Source of the DNA: Candidatus Eisenbergiella stercoravium
GTDB lineage: Bacteria; Bacillota; Clostridia; Lachnospirales; Lachnospiraceae
Assembly: GCA_019113175.1 (NCBI GenBank)
Contig: DXHY01000007.1
Coordinates: forward strand, 38,248-102,247
DNA: 64,000 nt
Reading direction: 5' to 3'
The position numbers and the translations under genes are program-made. The notes under the pieces are model-generated. The model had not been told where the DNA came from. It searched no databases and worked only from the letters and a program-made list of their open reading frames with translations. Shown one piece after another: positions 1 to 8,481 of the stretch. Within the stretch, counting starts at the first letter, position 1, and each line of letters begins with the position of its first letter.

Positions 1-35
1 CTCTCATCTAACTAACACAAACAGGGAGGAACCTT

Positions 36-920
36 ATGCTTAAAATTGTTACCGATTCCGCTTCCGATCTGCCCGAGGAGATCATTAACCGTTATGGGCT
101 TCACGTCATCCCCACCCCTGTGGTCATCGATGACGTGGATTATCTGGACGGAAAAACCATAAAAACGAAGGAATTTTACAAGATTCTTGATGACACCAGC
201 CGGAATGTGCGCACCTTTCACATCAATCCGGCCATGTTTGAGGACGCCTTCCGTCCCTATGCGGAACGGGGAGACAGTGTGATCTATCTGTGCTTCTCCA
301 CGGGAATCGCCGGGACCTTCAATGCCGCCAATATCGCACGGACAAACCTTCTGGAAGACTACCCCGACTTCGACCTGACCATCTTCGATACCAAATGCGC
401 CTCCGCAGGTTTCGGCCTTCTGGTGCGCAAGCTTTTAATCATGCAGGAGCACGGAGCGTCGAAGGAACTGCTCCTTGAGGCCGCCGAATTTTACCGCGCT
501 CATATCCGCCATGTGTTCACGGTCAATACGCTGGCCTATCTGATCAAAGGCGGACGGCTTTCCAAATTCAAAGGAAATATTGCTGAAGCCCTTGACATGA
601 AGCCTATCCTGATCGTTGACACAAATGGTTCTCTGCAGGTTTTAAAGACTGTGAGGGGCCGCAAAAAATCCCTGAAAACCCTCGTGGATTATGCTGCCGA
701 ATACAGCGTGGAGCCGGAAAAACAGCTTTTCTCTCTCTGTCACGGCGAGGATGAAGAAGCCATCCGCCTGCTGACGGACATGGTAAAAGAAAGACTCCAT
801 CCCGCTGATATCATGATCTCTATCGTGGGATGCGCCATCGGCGCACACACAGGCCGCGGCATTGCCGCCATCTGCTTCCTGGACGCTTCGGAAGAAAAGT
901 ACAGGAAGTATCTGGACTGA
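36..920 (+). CDS. DegV family fatty-acid-binding protein
   Basis: This 294-residue protein has the DegV start KIVTDSASDLP followed by a second half with the family pattern around FTVNTLAYLIKGGRLS. DegV proteins bind fatty acids and pass them to the FakA-type kinase for phospholipid synthesis; they are cytosolic. The length is normal for the family. The start is set by a GGGAGG ribosome-binding site at 24-29, six bases before the ATG. No fakA partner lies in the window. The next gene begins two bases after the stop, so the two are probably co-transcribed. The family call is secure; the exact lipid bound cannot be read from sequence. Confidence 0.95.
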   Translation: MLKIVTDSASDLPEEIINRYGLHVIPTPVVIDDVDYLDGKTIKTKEFYKILDDTSRNVRTFHINPAMFEDAFRPYAERGDSVIYLCFSTGIAGTFNAANIARTNLLEDYPDFDLTIFDTKCASAGFGLLVRKLLIMQEHGASKELLLEAAEFYRAHIRHVFTVNTLAYLIKGGRLSKFKGNIAEALDMKPILIVDTNGSLQVLKTVRGRKKSLKTLVDYAAEYSVEPEKQLFSLCHGEDEEAIRLLTDMVKERLHPADIMISIVGCAIGAHTGRGIAAICFLDASEEKYRKYLD

Positions 921-921
921 T

Positions 922-1560
922 ATGGGAAGCACAGCGCTTCCCATCCTCAGCGCTCTTTTTGCGGCGTTCTGGGGAACCATATATTTTTGGAACCGGAAAA
1001 GAAAGAAAAAATGGCCTCTTTTTTTCAAGGCTGCAGCCACCTGCATGCCTTTTGGGGAGGCTTTTTTCTATTGCCTTTCGGACGGTTTCCAGAGCCCGGT
1101 CCGTCTGGCCATCATGACAGCAGCTCTTTTCTGCACGGCCGCAGATGTGCTCCTTGAGCTTCATTTCTTAGCCGGCATGACGGTTTTTGCCCTGGGGCAT
1201 GTCTGCTTTCTTGCCGCCCTGCTTCATGCCGTGCCGCTTTCTCCCCGGCATTTTCTCTTCTTTCTGCTGCTGTTCGCCGCAAGCCTTCTGTTCCATGGAA
1301 GGCAGCTGTCCAAAACAGGAAAGCTGGCCCTTCCCATCGTCCTCTACGGCGCCCTGCTTTCCGCCATGACTGCTGCGGCTCTGGCCGCTCTGCGCATCTC
1401 TCACATGGCCGCGGCGGGAGCCCTGCTCTTTTACCTTTCCGACAATATGATCTGCCTGCGGCTTTATAAGCCCGGACGCTCCAATACCTTTTCCGCCTTT
1501 GTTCTCATTTTCTATTATTCCGCCGTGTGGCTGCTTTGCAGTTCAGCCCGTTTTTTCTGA
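922..1560 (+). CDS. YhhN/TMEM86-type membrane protein (lysoplasmalogenase family)
   Basis: This 212-residue protein has about seven or eight hydrophobic helices. Two stretches fit the YhhN family: FALGHVCFLAALLH near residue 90, and ALLFYLSDNMICLRL near residue 170. Family members hydrolyse or bind lysoplasmalogen-type lipids in the membrane, but many bacterial members are untested. The start at 922 is preferred over an upstream in-frame codon at 862 because it places the gene two bases after the degV stop and begins directly with a hydrophobic segment. Its lipid role would fit DegV next door, which is an inference from position only. Confidence 0.8.
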   Translation: MGSTALPILSALFAAFWGTIYFWNRKRKKKWPLFFKAAATCMPFGEAFFYCLSDGFQSPVRLAIMTAALFCTAADVLLELHFLAGMTVFALGHVCFLAALLHAVPLSPRHFLFFLLLFAASLLFHGRQLSKTGKLALPIVLYGALLSAMTAAALAALRISHMAAAGALLFYLSDNMICLRLYKPGRSNTFSAFVLIFYYSAVWLLCSSARFF

Positions 1561-1633
1561 AGGCATCCCTGTGAAATGCTCATTCGAAATCCGGTGAATG
1601 CGTTCCCATCTCCGTTTTTTACTCCTGCACTGT

Positions 1634-2998
1634 TTATGCTGCTCCTGCGGCCTTCCTTTCCAGATAAAAATACCTCCCGGCCAACAGCAGATCCGCCCCC
1701 GCCCAGGCCATTACCTCCCCGAAAAAGACGCCGCTTTCACCGATCAGGCGGGTCAGAAGCAGCGCGCAGCCAACACGCATTATAAGCTGAGCCGCGCTGG
1801 AGAGCATGGGAAATACACCGTCCCCCATTCCCTGAACGCAGGCCCTCGTGATATAAAGAATATAAAGCAGCGGAAAAAAGATGGCCAGAACGCACAGGAA
1901 ACGAAAGCCGATGGCGAGGGCGGCCTCCACTGTGGCCGCATCTCCGCTCAAAAAGCAGGAAAGAATCTGTTTCCCAAAGAGGATCATAACGGCTGACATC
2001 AGATATGCCGTCGCCGTGCCGATCAGATTGGCCGCGCGAAGTCCGGCTCCAATCCGTTCTCTTTTCCCTGCGCCCATATTCTGTCCCGAATAGGAGGACA
2101 TGGCATAACCGTAGGAAGAAGCTGCTATTTCCAGCAGTCCGTAAAGCTTGTTTGCCGCCGTATATCCGGCGATAAACAGGACGCCGAAGCCATTGATCAC
2201 GGACTGTACCACCAGCCCGCCAAAAGAAGTGATCATATTCTGCAGGCACAGAGGAAGGCCAAGACGGAGTTCCTGTATGATCAGCTCCCTGTCCGCCCTG
2301 CAGTCCTCCCACCTCAGCCGCAGACCGGGAATTCTCCTGATGCCGGCCAGACAATAGGCGCCGGAAAGAAGCTGGGCAATCACCGTAGCGCCTGCAGCTC
2401 CCGGAATTCCCCAGCCCAGGCCCCAAACAAACAGCACATCCAGCACGATATTGCAGAGTGAGGAAGCCGTCATTGCCCGAAGCGGCGTCCTGCTGTCCCC
2501 CATCGCCCGCAGAATGGCCGCCGCTGTATTGTAGAGAATGGCGGCTGGAATCCCCGCATAAATAAAACGCAGATACAGAAGAGTCAGCCCACGGATCTCC
2601 TCCGGGGTTCCCAGCCAGGTCAGTATAACCGGAAGCGCCGCCTGTCCCAGTCCGGTGAAGAAGACTGCTGCCACACAGGAAAGGAGGGCGGACTGAAACA
2701 CCGCTCTGCGAAGTTCCCCTTCCTGCCCCGCTCCGAATTTCTGAGAAAGGATTACGGAAAAGCCCTGTGTCAGTCCCTGCACGGAGCCGAACATCAGGAA
2801 GGTCAGCCATTCCGACGCTCCCAATGCCGCCAGCGCATTCACTCCAAGCGCCTGTCCCACCACCAGCGTATCCACAAAGGTATACAGCTGCTGAAATACG
2901 TTTCCCAGCATGAGGGGAAGGGCAAAGCTGAGAATCAGCCTGCCCGGACTTCCCTGCGTCATGTCCAGGGTGCGTGATTTTTTATCTTCTGCTGCCAT
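1634..2998 (-). CDS. MATE family efflux transporter
   Basis: This 454-residue protein has twelve predicted helices in two related halves. The N-terminal half carries LMLGNVFQQLYTFVDTLVVG and the first half contains IRGLTLLYLRFIYAGIP, both typical of MATE/NorM-DinF proteins. These export cationic drugs or metabolites using a Na+ or H+ gradient. The start is taken at MAAEDKK because GGAGGAAAAG precedes it directly; an ATG four codons upstream sits inside that ribosome-binding site. It is transcribed towards the YhhN gene. A second MATE gene lies at 44.5-45.8 kb. The substrate is unknown. Confidence 0.93.
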   Translation of the reverse strand: MAAEDKKSRTLDMTQGSPGRLILSFALPLMLGNVFQQLYTFVDTLVVGQALGVNALAALGASEWLTFLMFGSVQGLTQGFSVILSQKFGAGQEGELRRAVFQSALLSCVAAVFFTGLGQAALPVILTWLGTPEEIRGLTLLYLRFIYAGIPAAILYNTAAAILRAMGDSRTPLRAMTASSLCNIVLDVLFVWGLGWGIPGAAGATVIAQLLSGAYCLAGIRRIPGLRLRWEDCRADRELIIQELRLGLPLCLQNMITSFGGLVVQSVINGFGVLFIAGYTAANKLYGLLEIAASSYGYAMSSYSGQNMGAGKRERIGAGLRAANLIGTATAYLMSAVMILFGKQILSCFLSGDAATVEAALAIGFRFLCVLAIFFPLLYILYITRACVQGMGDGVFPMLSSAAQLIMRVGCALLLTRLIGESGVFFGEVMAWAGADLLLAGRYFYLERKAAGAA

Positions 2999-3010
2999 CT
3001 TTTCCTCCAT

Positions 3011-3133
3011 GTCGAAGTGTTGCTGAGGTACGCGCGCCGAACCTCCAGTTCGGCGCCGCGATCACCGGATTTGCGACGCTCCGGCGCAAATCTTTCCTCC
3101 TTCATCTCAGGGAATGATTCCCTGTGCATCAGC
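3011..3133 (-). repeat. Three consecutive hairpins upstream of the MATE gene
   Basis: The spacer holds three perfect inverted repeats in a row: GCGCCGAAC/GTTCGGCGC with a 5-base loop near 3030-3055, ATTTGCG/CGCAAAT near 3068-3092, and CAGGGAAT/ATTCCCTG near 3108-3124. The first has the CGAACCTC core seen in the composite hairpin elements at 12.55, 18.45 and 39.04 kb. The ribosome-binding site of the MATE gene is embedded in a TTCGACATGGAGG motif that also recurs in this window. The hairpins are seen directly; any function is unknown. Confidence 0.6.
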
Positions 3134-3895
3134 TTACAACAGATTTCCTTTTATCCAGCGCGCGACTCCATCCTTCTGATTGGATTCGCACACCTCTCTG
3201 GCAGCACTTTTTACAATTTCCAGTGCATTGCTGACTGCGATTCCCTTTCCGCACCTTTCTATCATTTCCAGATCATTATAATCGTCTCCGAAGGCGATGA
3301 CGTCGTCCATCCTGATCTGATATCGTTCCGCCAAAAATGAAATCGCATGATATTTCGTGGCCAATCGATTCATGATCATTCCGATTTTATTCTCTGACAG
3401 TTGAATATACAGTTCGTCCGGCAGCAATGCCTTATATTTTTCCATTTCGCCCAGGGAAGTAACCTCTACGATGATTTTATCAGCCGTTTTTCCTCTTAAC
3501 TGCGCGAAGGTTTCACAGGATATGTATTCCGCTCCGGGCCACAGGCGGTCGGCATCAAAATTGGCATATAATACATCCTCCGCTTCGACCGCAATATTGG
3601 AAAACGGATACTTTTTCAATATTGCCAGCACCAGCTCACCTGCGTTTTTTACACCATATCCGCCTGTTGTTCTGCCCTTTTCCTGTATCACTGCCCCATT
3701 ATGAAAGATACCTGAATCCAGGTTCAGCATTTTCATATATTCGCTGGCCGCCCTGACAGGCCTTGCAGTTGCAGCCACGAAAATGCCGCCTTCGCTTTGA
3801 TATTTTTTTATGACGTCAATCGTGAAGTCGGAAACAGTCTTATCATCCCTTAACAGCGTTCCATCCAGATCGGTCACAATCATTCCGGCTTTCAT
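3134..3895 (-). CDS. Cof-type HAD-IIB phosphatase
   Basis: This 253-residue protein has motif I VTDLDGTLL at the N terminus, a central cap domain, and motif IV AFGDDYNDLEMIERC near residue 205. HAD-IIB phosphatases act on sugar phosphates or other small phosphorylated metabolites in the cytosol. The start is at MKAGMIV, where AAGGAGG lies eight bases upstream; a longer reading frame upstream has no site. A decayed relative lies immediately upstream on the same strand (4105-4727), so this may once have been a tandem pair. The substrate cannot be inferred. Confidence 0.9.
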   Translation of the reverse strand: MKAGMIVTDLDGTLLRDDKTVSDFTIDVIKKYQSEGGIFVAATARPVRAASEYMKMLNLDSGIFHNGAVIQEKGRTTGGYGVKNAGELVLAILKKYPFSNIAVEAEDVLYANFDADRLWPGAEYISCETFAQLRGKTADKIIVEVTSLGEMEKYKALLPDELYIQLSENKIGMIMNRLATKYHAISFLAERYQIRMDDVIAFGDDYNDLEMIERCGKGIAVSNALEIVKSAAREVCESNQKDGVARWIKGNLL

Positions 3896-4104
3896 TATCT
3901 TTTTCCTCCTTCGCAGCCACGGGTAATGCAAAAGCCGTCAAAGCCCTGCCCAAAAGACAAAAACGGTAATTTTTTACACAGGTTAATCCCGTCACCTGTG
4001 AATAAATTTTATCATATTTTATTCTTTCCGTGTATATCCCTGCATAAGTTTCCGGCCGCCGCTTCCGGATGAAAGGAAGCTTTTGCTTTAATCCGCGCCA
4101 ATCT

Positions 4105-4727
4105 CTATCCCGGAAAATTTTCTTCCAGGAACTCCGCGATACCGTCCTCTTCATTATCTGCGATCACCCGGTCCGCCGCTTCCTTTACCTCTTCTATGGC
4201 ATTTCCCATCGCTATCCCCAGCCCGCACAACTTCAGCATCCCGATATCCACATAATCGTCGCCAAAGGCTGTGATTTCTTCTGCGGATATTCCTGACGCC
4301 TTGCAAAACGTCAGAATCGCCTGTTCCTTGGTGGCGGTTTTCTTCGTAAATTTATACCATTCGCCATCAGAAAAGCGGGCGCAGTCACAGTCAGGCAGCA
4401 GATTTTTCAGCTGCTCCACCTGCTCCGGATCCAGAATTTCCACACACATCACATCTTGAGCGAGCGATGCGAAAAATCCCGAAAATCGGTATAAATGCTG
4501 CCGCCCCAGCTGGGATCTGTCTTCAGCGTATTCTGTTTATAATTCCAGAAATGCCCTTCGGGAGTATCCACCGTGATTTCACATTCCTCGCCGCACACAC
4601 TCCGCGCCGCAGAGATCATCCGGGCCGTCTCCTCTTCCGAAAAATCTTCCCGGCAGATATATGTTTCCTTATACCTGGCCAGCGCGCCGCCGCTGGAAAT
4701 AAGAAGGTCCGGCTTCAGCTTCTGCAC
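4105..4727 (-). pseudogene. Decayed Cof-type HAD phosphatase
   Basis: Two adjoining frames together encode a HAD-IIB protein without its beginning. The upstream part (4449-4727) reads LKPDLLISSGGALARYKETY and the cap domain. The downstream part (4105-4452) holds motif IV AFGDDYVDIGMLKLCG. The frame changes between about 4450 and 4490, and the catalytic DxD motif I that should lie before SSGGA is missing, with stop codons in the 70 bases upstream. Loss of the nucleophile means no enzyme can be made. It is probably a paralogue of the intact gene at 3134-3895. Confidence 0.8.
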
Positions 4728-4811
4728 TTCAGTCTATCATTGTTTCCCCGGAACATCAATCTATCCTGTATGCCCGCCGTCTTTGATAAGGAATCGCAGT
4801 TCTCTTCCTTT

Positions 4812-5180
4812 TTATTTCAGCCCTCTGGTTAAAGGAATCAGCATCAGAAGCACCACGATTCCGACAATGCCGATCACGATTCCGAGAAGCATCTGTGCAA
4901 AAATCATGCTCAGGCACATTCCCACGCCGAGCAGCAGAGCCCCGATCACGCCGGCCAGAACCGCTCCCACCGTTTTGCCGCTGATCCTGATGGGCGCTTT
5001 GTTTTCCATTTTTCTCCAGATCAGCACATCCGCAAGCAGAATCACGATGCCTATAATACCGGCAATCACGCCCTGATTTCTCATGCCCCATTCCGGAAGC
5101 AGCGCCATACACATACCCAGCGCAAAGAATACTCCACCGATCGTTCCCAGTACCAGTGCCACAAAACTGCTCTTTTTCAT
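4812..5180 (-). CDS. Small four-helix membrane protein, paralogue 1
   Basis: This 122-residue protein has four hydrophobic helices and an internal duplication: the first half has LGTIGGVFFALGMCM and the second LAGVIGALLLGVGMCL, each followed by a second helix. A charged WRKMENKAP loop joins the halves. A close relative, more than half identical by eye, is at 7556-7924. The gene starts three bases after the stop of the repeat protein 5184-5504, so the two are almost certainly translated from one message. I know of no assigned function. It probably sits in the cytoplasmic membrane and may be a partner of the repeat protein. Confidence 0.85.
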   Translation of the reverse strand: MKKSSFVALVLGTIGGVFFALGMCMALLPEWGMRNQGVIAGIIGIVILLADVLIWRKMENKAPIRISGKTVGAVLAGVIGALLLGVGMCLSMIFAQMLLGIVIGIVGIVVLLMLIPLTRGLK

Positions 5181-5183
5181 TTC

Positions 5184-5504
5184 CTAATTTTCTCCTTCCT
5201 GCTTCTTCCCTGCATTTTTCAATCTCTCTTTTGTCTCTTCAACCGTCTCCCCTTCTCTGGAAAACATCTTCTCCACACACTTGTCGGAAACCCGGTTAAA
5301 ACCGGAAACAATGCCGTCTTCCATTTTCAGGAATCCATCCACAACGGTTTTTTCCATTTTCTTATAGCTTCCTCTCACCGCGTCCTCAATCTTCTGATAG
5401 CCGCCCGTCACCGTATCTTCGATTTTCTGAAAACCGTCCACGGCCTTTTTCGGCTCCTGCGCTGTTTCTTTCATTTCCTTTTCTGTGCTTTCGTACTCCT
5501 GCAT
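5184..5504 (-). CDS. Amphipathic 11-residue-repeat protein
   Basis: This 106-residue soluble protein contains five consecutive 11-residue units at residues 23-33, 34-44, 45-55, 56-66 and 67-77, with consensus xGFxKIEDxVV. Glycine, aromatic, KIE/KME and hydrophobic positions recur in register. Eleven-residue periods form long amphipathic helices that lie on lipid surfaces in synuclein- and perilipin-like proteins. The C terminus has FSREGETVEETKERL. An AGGAGAT site precedes the start. It is coupled to the four-helix membrane protein downstream. A membrane-surface or scaffold role is inferred from the repeat geometry; no enzyme motif is visible. Confidence 0.85.
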   Translation of the reverse strand: MQEYESTEKEMKETAQEPKKAVDGFQKIEDTVTGGYQKIEDAVRGSYKKMEKTVVDGFLKMEDGIVSGFNRVSDKCVEKMFSREGETVEETKERLKNAGKKQEGEN

Positions 5505-5683
5505 TTTTGATCTCCTTTCTGAAAACTCCTGCTTTTTTATGCGTTCTGTTTTCTTTTGATGATGTCAGGATAATCCTCCATTTTTGAAATAATGTTTCCG
5601 TTTTGTTTCTGAATTCTTAATTTGTATGTAACAGTCAGGCCGGGCAGGAAGATGCTCCCTTCTGAACGGCAGAGTTTTTCTTT

Positions 5684-6361
5684 CTATATATTTGTAGTGA
5701 ATTCTTTTCTCAGATCGATCTCCTCCGTGTCAAATCTCACGCAGGAAAAGCCTTCCTCTCCATCTATTTCGACTCCCGAAATGTTTTTCTCACTTTCCAG
5801 TCTCAGACAGACGCCCGTTTCCTGATCAATGGAATAGCGGAAGGTCTGCTCAAAGTTCACAAATTGAACGGTAACGGAATAAACGTCGCATGTCCGGCCC
5901 GCAATTTTCTCCTCTCCCGCCAGGGTGGAAACCCCGTCCGCCGTCAGAGCCGCCTTATCCAGATACTCGTCAAAATCCTTCGTCAGCTCTTCCACATAGG
6001 ACAGCCGGTATTTCTCGCCGTCCTGCCGTACAAATTCCCCATCCACTTTATTGTATCGAACATAATTGCCATTCTCCATCAGAAACAGAAGCTCCATATT
6101 CTCCGTCTGATAATAAATATTTCCTTCCACATCCCTGGCTCTGGATATGGTTCTCACCACTCCGGAGGAATCGCTCACCTCATAGGAAATAAAATAGCTA
6201 ACCGGCAGCTCAACCTCCCGCCAAAACAACACGGCCGACGCCGTCTGATCCTTCCCGGCTTCGTCCACCGCCGTCTGATTCTGCACGGCCGATGCTGAAC
6301 AGCCCATCAGCGCCACCGAAAACAATAAACCTGCCAGCATGATCTGTTTGTAATTCTTCAT
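5684..6361 (-). CDS. Putative lipoprotein of unknown function
   Basis: This 225-residue protein starts with a signal peptide, MKNYKQIMLAGLLFSVALMGC, whose LMGC is a plausible lipobox with the acylated cysteine at residue 21. The mature part is predominantly beta-type, acidic and without transmembrane segments, including segments such as LAGEEKIAGRTCDVYSVTV and RYSIDQETGVCLRL. This resembles outer-surface lipoprotein carriers of the LolA/LppX style in general shape only. It would be anchored on the outside of the cytoplasmic membrane. No family was recognised with confidence. Confidence 0.8.
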   Translation of the reverse strand: MKNYKQIMLAGLLFSVALMGCSASAVQNQTAVDEAGKDQTASAVLFWREVELPVSYFISYEVSDSSGVVRTISRARDVEGNIYYQTENMELLFLMENGNYVRYNKVDGEFVRQDGEKYRLSYVEELTKDFDEYLDKAALTADGVSTLAGEEKIAGRTCDVYSVTVQFVNFEQTFRYSIDQETGVCLRLESEKNISGVEIDGEEGFSCVRFDTEEIDLRKEFTTNI

Positions 6362-7026
6362 ATCTTCCTCTTTTCCCGCCGCCTGACTGCGGCGTAAATT
6401 TTTGCAAATAACTGTTTTACATTATTTTTTTCACGTAATGCGGTCCGAATTTTAAACCACGAACCACCCGTCACTCCGTCCTGCTGGAAAACTCCTGAAA
6501 ATCGATCCAGCACCATATTGTTTCGATGCAGTATCCTGCTACTCCGCCGATCACATAAATCCAGAATAATCTGTAAAATAATGTTGTATATGTTTATTTT
6601 TCTGTCGTTTCTGTTTTTATTCCTATTGTTTTCAGACTTATAATATTTTCCATACTCCCTGTCTCCTCGGTTATACGTTCTTTCCCGCATCCGTGCCTGA
6701 CTTTCTCTGTTCCCGTTATCAGGGAAGCCTTCCGCGGCCAGCCACTGCGCTTCGTCTCTCAGGGTCTCCTCACAGGGCCTTGTGCGGTAACCCAGCTCCC
6801 GTTCCGCCTTCGAGTAGTCGAAGGTATTGTTCCGATCCAGATTGTAAACGGCAAAGCTGGTCATCATCGGCTTTTCACCCGTCTTTTTCGCTTTCTTCTC
6901 CATATGTGCGGCAAGCCTGTAGACCAGCCTGACCGGCACATGGAAATACGGAGTTCTGCAGCCGCTCGCCTCGTGAAGCATCCGACACATTTCCTTTCCT
7001 GCTGTTTTCATCAGGCATATATACAT
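6358..7026 (-). pseudogene. C-terminal remnant of an extended SDR (NAD-dependent epimerase/dehydratase)
   Basis: Residues from about MCRMLHEASG to DEAQWLAAEG (roughly 6700-7000) match the C-terminal substrate domain of extended short-chain dehydrogenases, including FDYSKAERELGYRTRP and the final DEAQWL helix. The Rossmann domain with GxxGxxG and the YxxxK active site is absent. After the helix the frame runs on into basic, low-complexity, AT-rich sequence down to 6358, as expected when the original stop has been lost. The remnant cannot be an active enzyme. The last bases overlap the start of the lipoprotein gene. Confidence 0.65.
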
Positions 7027-7103
7027 TTGTCATGCATACATTCGTTATATCCGAAGTATAGTTTCTGAATGTTAGCCTTCTGTTTGAGGAATGTTGTTGT
7101 TTT

Positions 7104-7418
7104 ATGAATTCTGAATTGCCGCGTTCTTCGATCATGTCCCGGATTCCCATCTGGTGTGGATTTGAACGGATCATCTCCCTCATGCGCGGCCAGATGGCCA
7201 CGGATATGGGTGAAAGCAACAGGCTTGCCTTCCTGATCGACAGGGATGTCGATGAAAACAAAATCGAACTGGTGTTGAAAAAGGCTGCCGCACTGCGAGC
7301 AGAAGGGATGTCTGTTCTGGTGTCACCCAGAAGAAAAAATGCGGGAAAGCAGAAAAATTCTCTGGAACAGCTGGGGTACAGAAAAATCATAGACATTTAT
7401 AAAGAAACGGAAATCTGA
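7104..7418 (+). pseudogene. Fragment resembling the C terminus of HisZ/HisRS-like protein
   Basis: The 104-residue frame reads IWCGFERIISLM, then a Rossmann-like piece AFLIDRDVDENKIELVLKKA, AALRAEGMSVLVS and KQKNSLEQLGYRKIIDI. This order is like the end of the catalytic domain plus the anticodon-binding-like domain of histidyl-tRNA synthetase or the HisZ regulatory subunit. It is far shorter than either family (over 300 residues) and has no good ribosome-binding site. No his genes are adjacent. I treat it as a gene fragment; an independent small protein is less likely. Confidence 0.4.
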
Positions 7419-7442
7419 TTCCATTCCCTCTCAGCACAACAG

Positions 7443-7482
7443 GGGGCCGGAGGTTAAAAAATCAAAATTAACCTCCAGCCCC
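7443..7482. other. Long stem-loop
   Basis: GGGGCCGGAGGTTA pairs with TAACCTCCAGCCCC across an A-rich loop, with one mismatch. No T-run follows on either strand, so it is not a standard intrinsic terminator. Confidence 0.5.
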
Positions 7483-7527
7483 GTAATGAGATTTCAAAAA
7501 ATGACGGAGAAAAGAAAATTTCGCAGA

Positions 7528-7560
7528 AGACCTTTTTCTGCCGGAAAAAGTCTTTTTATT
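7528..7560 (+). terminator. Intrinsic terminator after the 7104-7418 fragment
   Basis: AGACCTTTTT pairs with AAAAAGTCT (one bulged C) around a CTGCCGG loop and is followed by TTTTTATTTT on the plus strand. It overlaps the end of the minus-strand gene 7556-7924 and may work on that strand only weakly. Confidence 0.55.
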
Positions 7561-7924
7561 TTATCCCCTTCACCATAGGAATCAGGCAAAGAAGCAGAAC
7601 GATTCCAACGATTCCGATCAGGATTCCCACGATCATCTGGCCCCACACCATGGTCAGGCACATTCCAACTCCCAGAACCAGAACTCCCAGAATGCCCAGC
7701 AGTACGGTTCCGATGGTTTTTCCGGACAGATGGATGGGCTCCTTATTCTCCATCTTCCTCCATACCAGAAGCATGATCAGGAGCACCACCACTCCCAGTA
7801 CACCCAGTACGATTCCAGGCTGACGCGCATTCCATTCCGCGATCAGGGTCATGCACATGCCCAGCGCAAACAGAATTCCTCCGATGGTTCCCAGAATCAT
7901 TGCCACAAAACTGCTCTTTTTCAT
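7556..7924 (-). CDS. Small four-helix membrane protein, paralogue 2
   Basis: This 122-residue protein has the same length and the same landmarks as the product of 4812-5180: MKKSSFVA start, LGTIGGILFALGMCM, the WRKMENKEPI loop, and LVLGVGMCLTMVWGQM. Four hydrophobic helices form two repeated halves. Unlike paralogue 1 it has no 11-residue-repeat gene in front of it; a 34-residue small protein gene lies 140 bases upstream instead. A weak AGGAAG site precedes the start. The function is unknown. The duplication within 3 kb, with decayed genes between, suggests local gene amplification followed by loss. Confidence 0.85.
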   Translation of the reverse strand: MKKSSFVAMILGTIGGILFALGMCMTLIAEWNARQPGIVLGVLGVVVLLIMLLVWRKMENKEPIHLSGKTIGTVLLGILGVLVLGVGMCLTMVWGQMIVGILIGIVGIVLLLCLIPMVKGIK

Positions 7925-8064
7925 GATGATTTTTCTTCCTTTCTTCCTCTTTTCATGCGGTTTTTCCGCTTTTGATGGAATAAGAATACTGCTGTTTTAT
8001 TGGCGGAATATTTCCGTTTTGTTTGCAAAATATTAATACTTATTTCAAAGGGCGGCGTCCGCAG

Positions 8065-8169
8065 TCAGACGCCTGTCCCTTCCTGATATCTGTCCCAAAG
8101 TATTTTTAATCCGAACAGTACCAGTCCCACAATGGAAACTCCTGCGGCAGCTTTCAAAAATGTTTTCAT
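8065..8169 (-). CDS. 34-residue single-pass membrane protein
   Basis: This is a short frame starting MKTFLKAAAGVSIVGLVLFG and ending with the charged tail RYQEGTGV. GGAGG stands eight bases before the ATG, as good a site as that of any neighbour. The product has one hydrophobic helix (about residues 7-22) with a positive N-terminal end, as expected for a small inner-membrane protein or toxin-like peptide. A GGCGTC/GACGCC stem overlaps the stop codon. No homologue was recognised. It is the only gene-like content between 7925 and 8390. Confidence 0.6.
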   Translation of the reverse strand: MKTFLKAAAGVSIVGLVLFGLKILWDRYQEGTGV

Positions 8170-8392
8170 GTGCACTTCCTCCTTTCCGCTTTCTCCTTTG
8201 CAATTTGTCCGGGTTTTCTCTTTCGTTTGATTATGGCGCTACTTTATCAGCCGATTTTTTGACTTTTGTTATTGAACTGTTTCCGTTTTATTAAATCGGG
8301 GATTTTTGCATGAATATTTCCCAATACTGCGGAAGGTGGGCAGAAAAGGTTGCTGATTTCATATATATCAGGAGATGAAATGGCAAAAAATG

Positions 8393-8432
8393 GCGGGAAC
8401 CGGCGCCTGTGAGAGAAGACGCCGGTTCCCGC
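8393..8432 (-). terminator. Intrinsic terminator of the EamA transporter gene
   Basis: A perfect 13-bp stem, GCGGGAACCGGCG with CGCCGGTTCCCGC, encloses a 14-base loop. Read on the minus strand it is followed by CATTTTTTG. It lies 50 bases after the stop of 8482-9348. Confidence 0.85.
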
Positions 8433-8481
8433 ATGAAAGACATGATATCTTTTATTCGTCCGAATCCTTATAATTTTTCTC

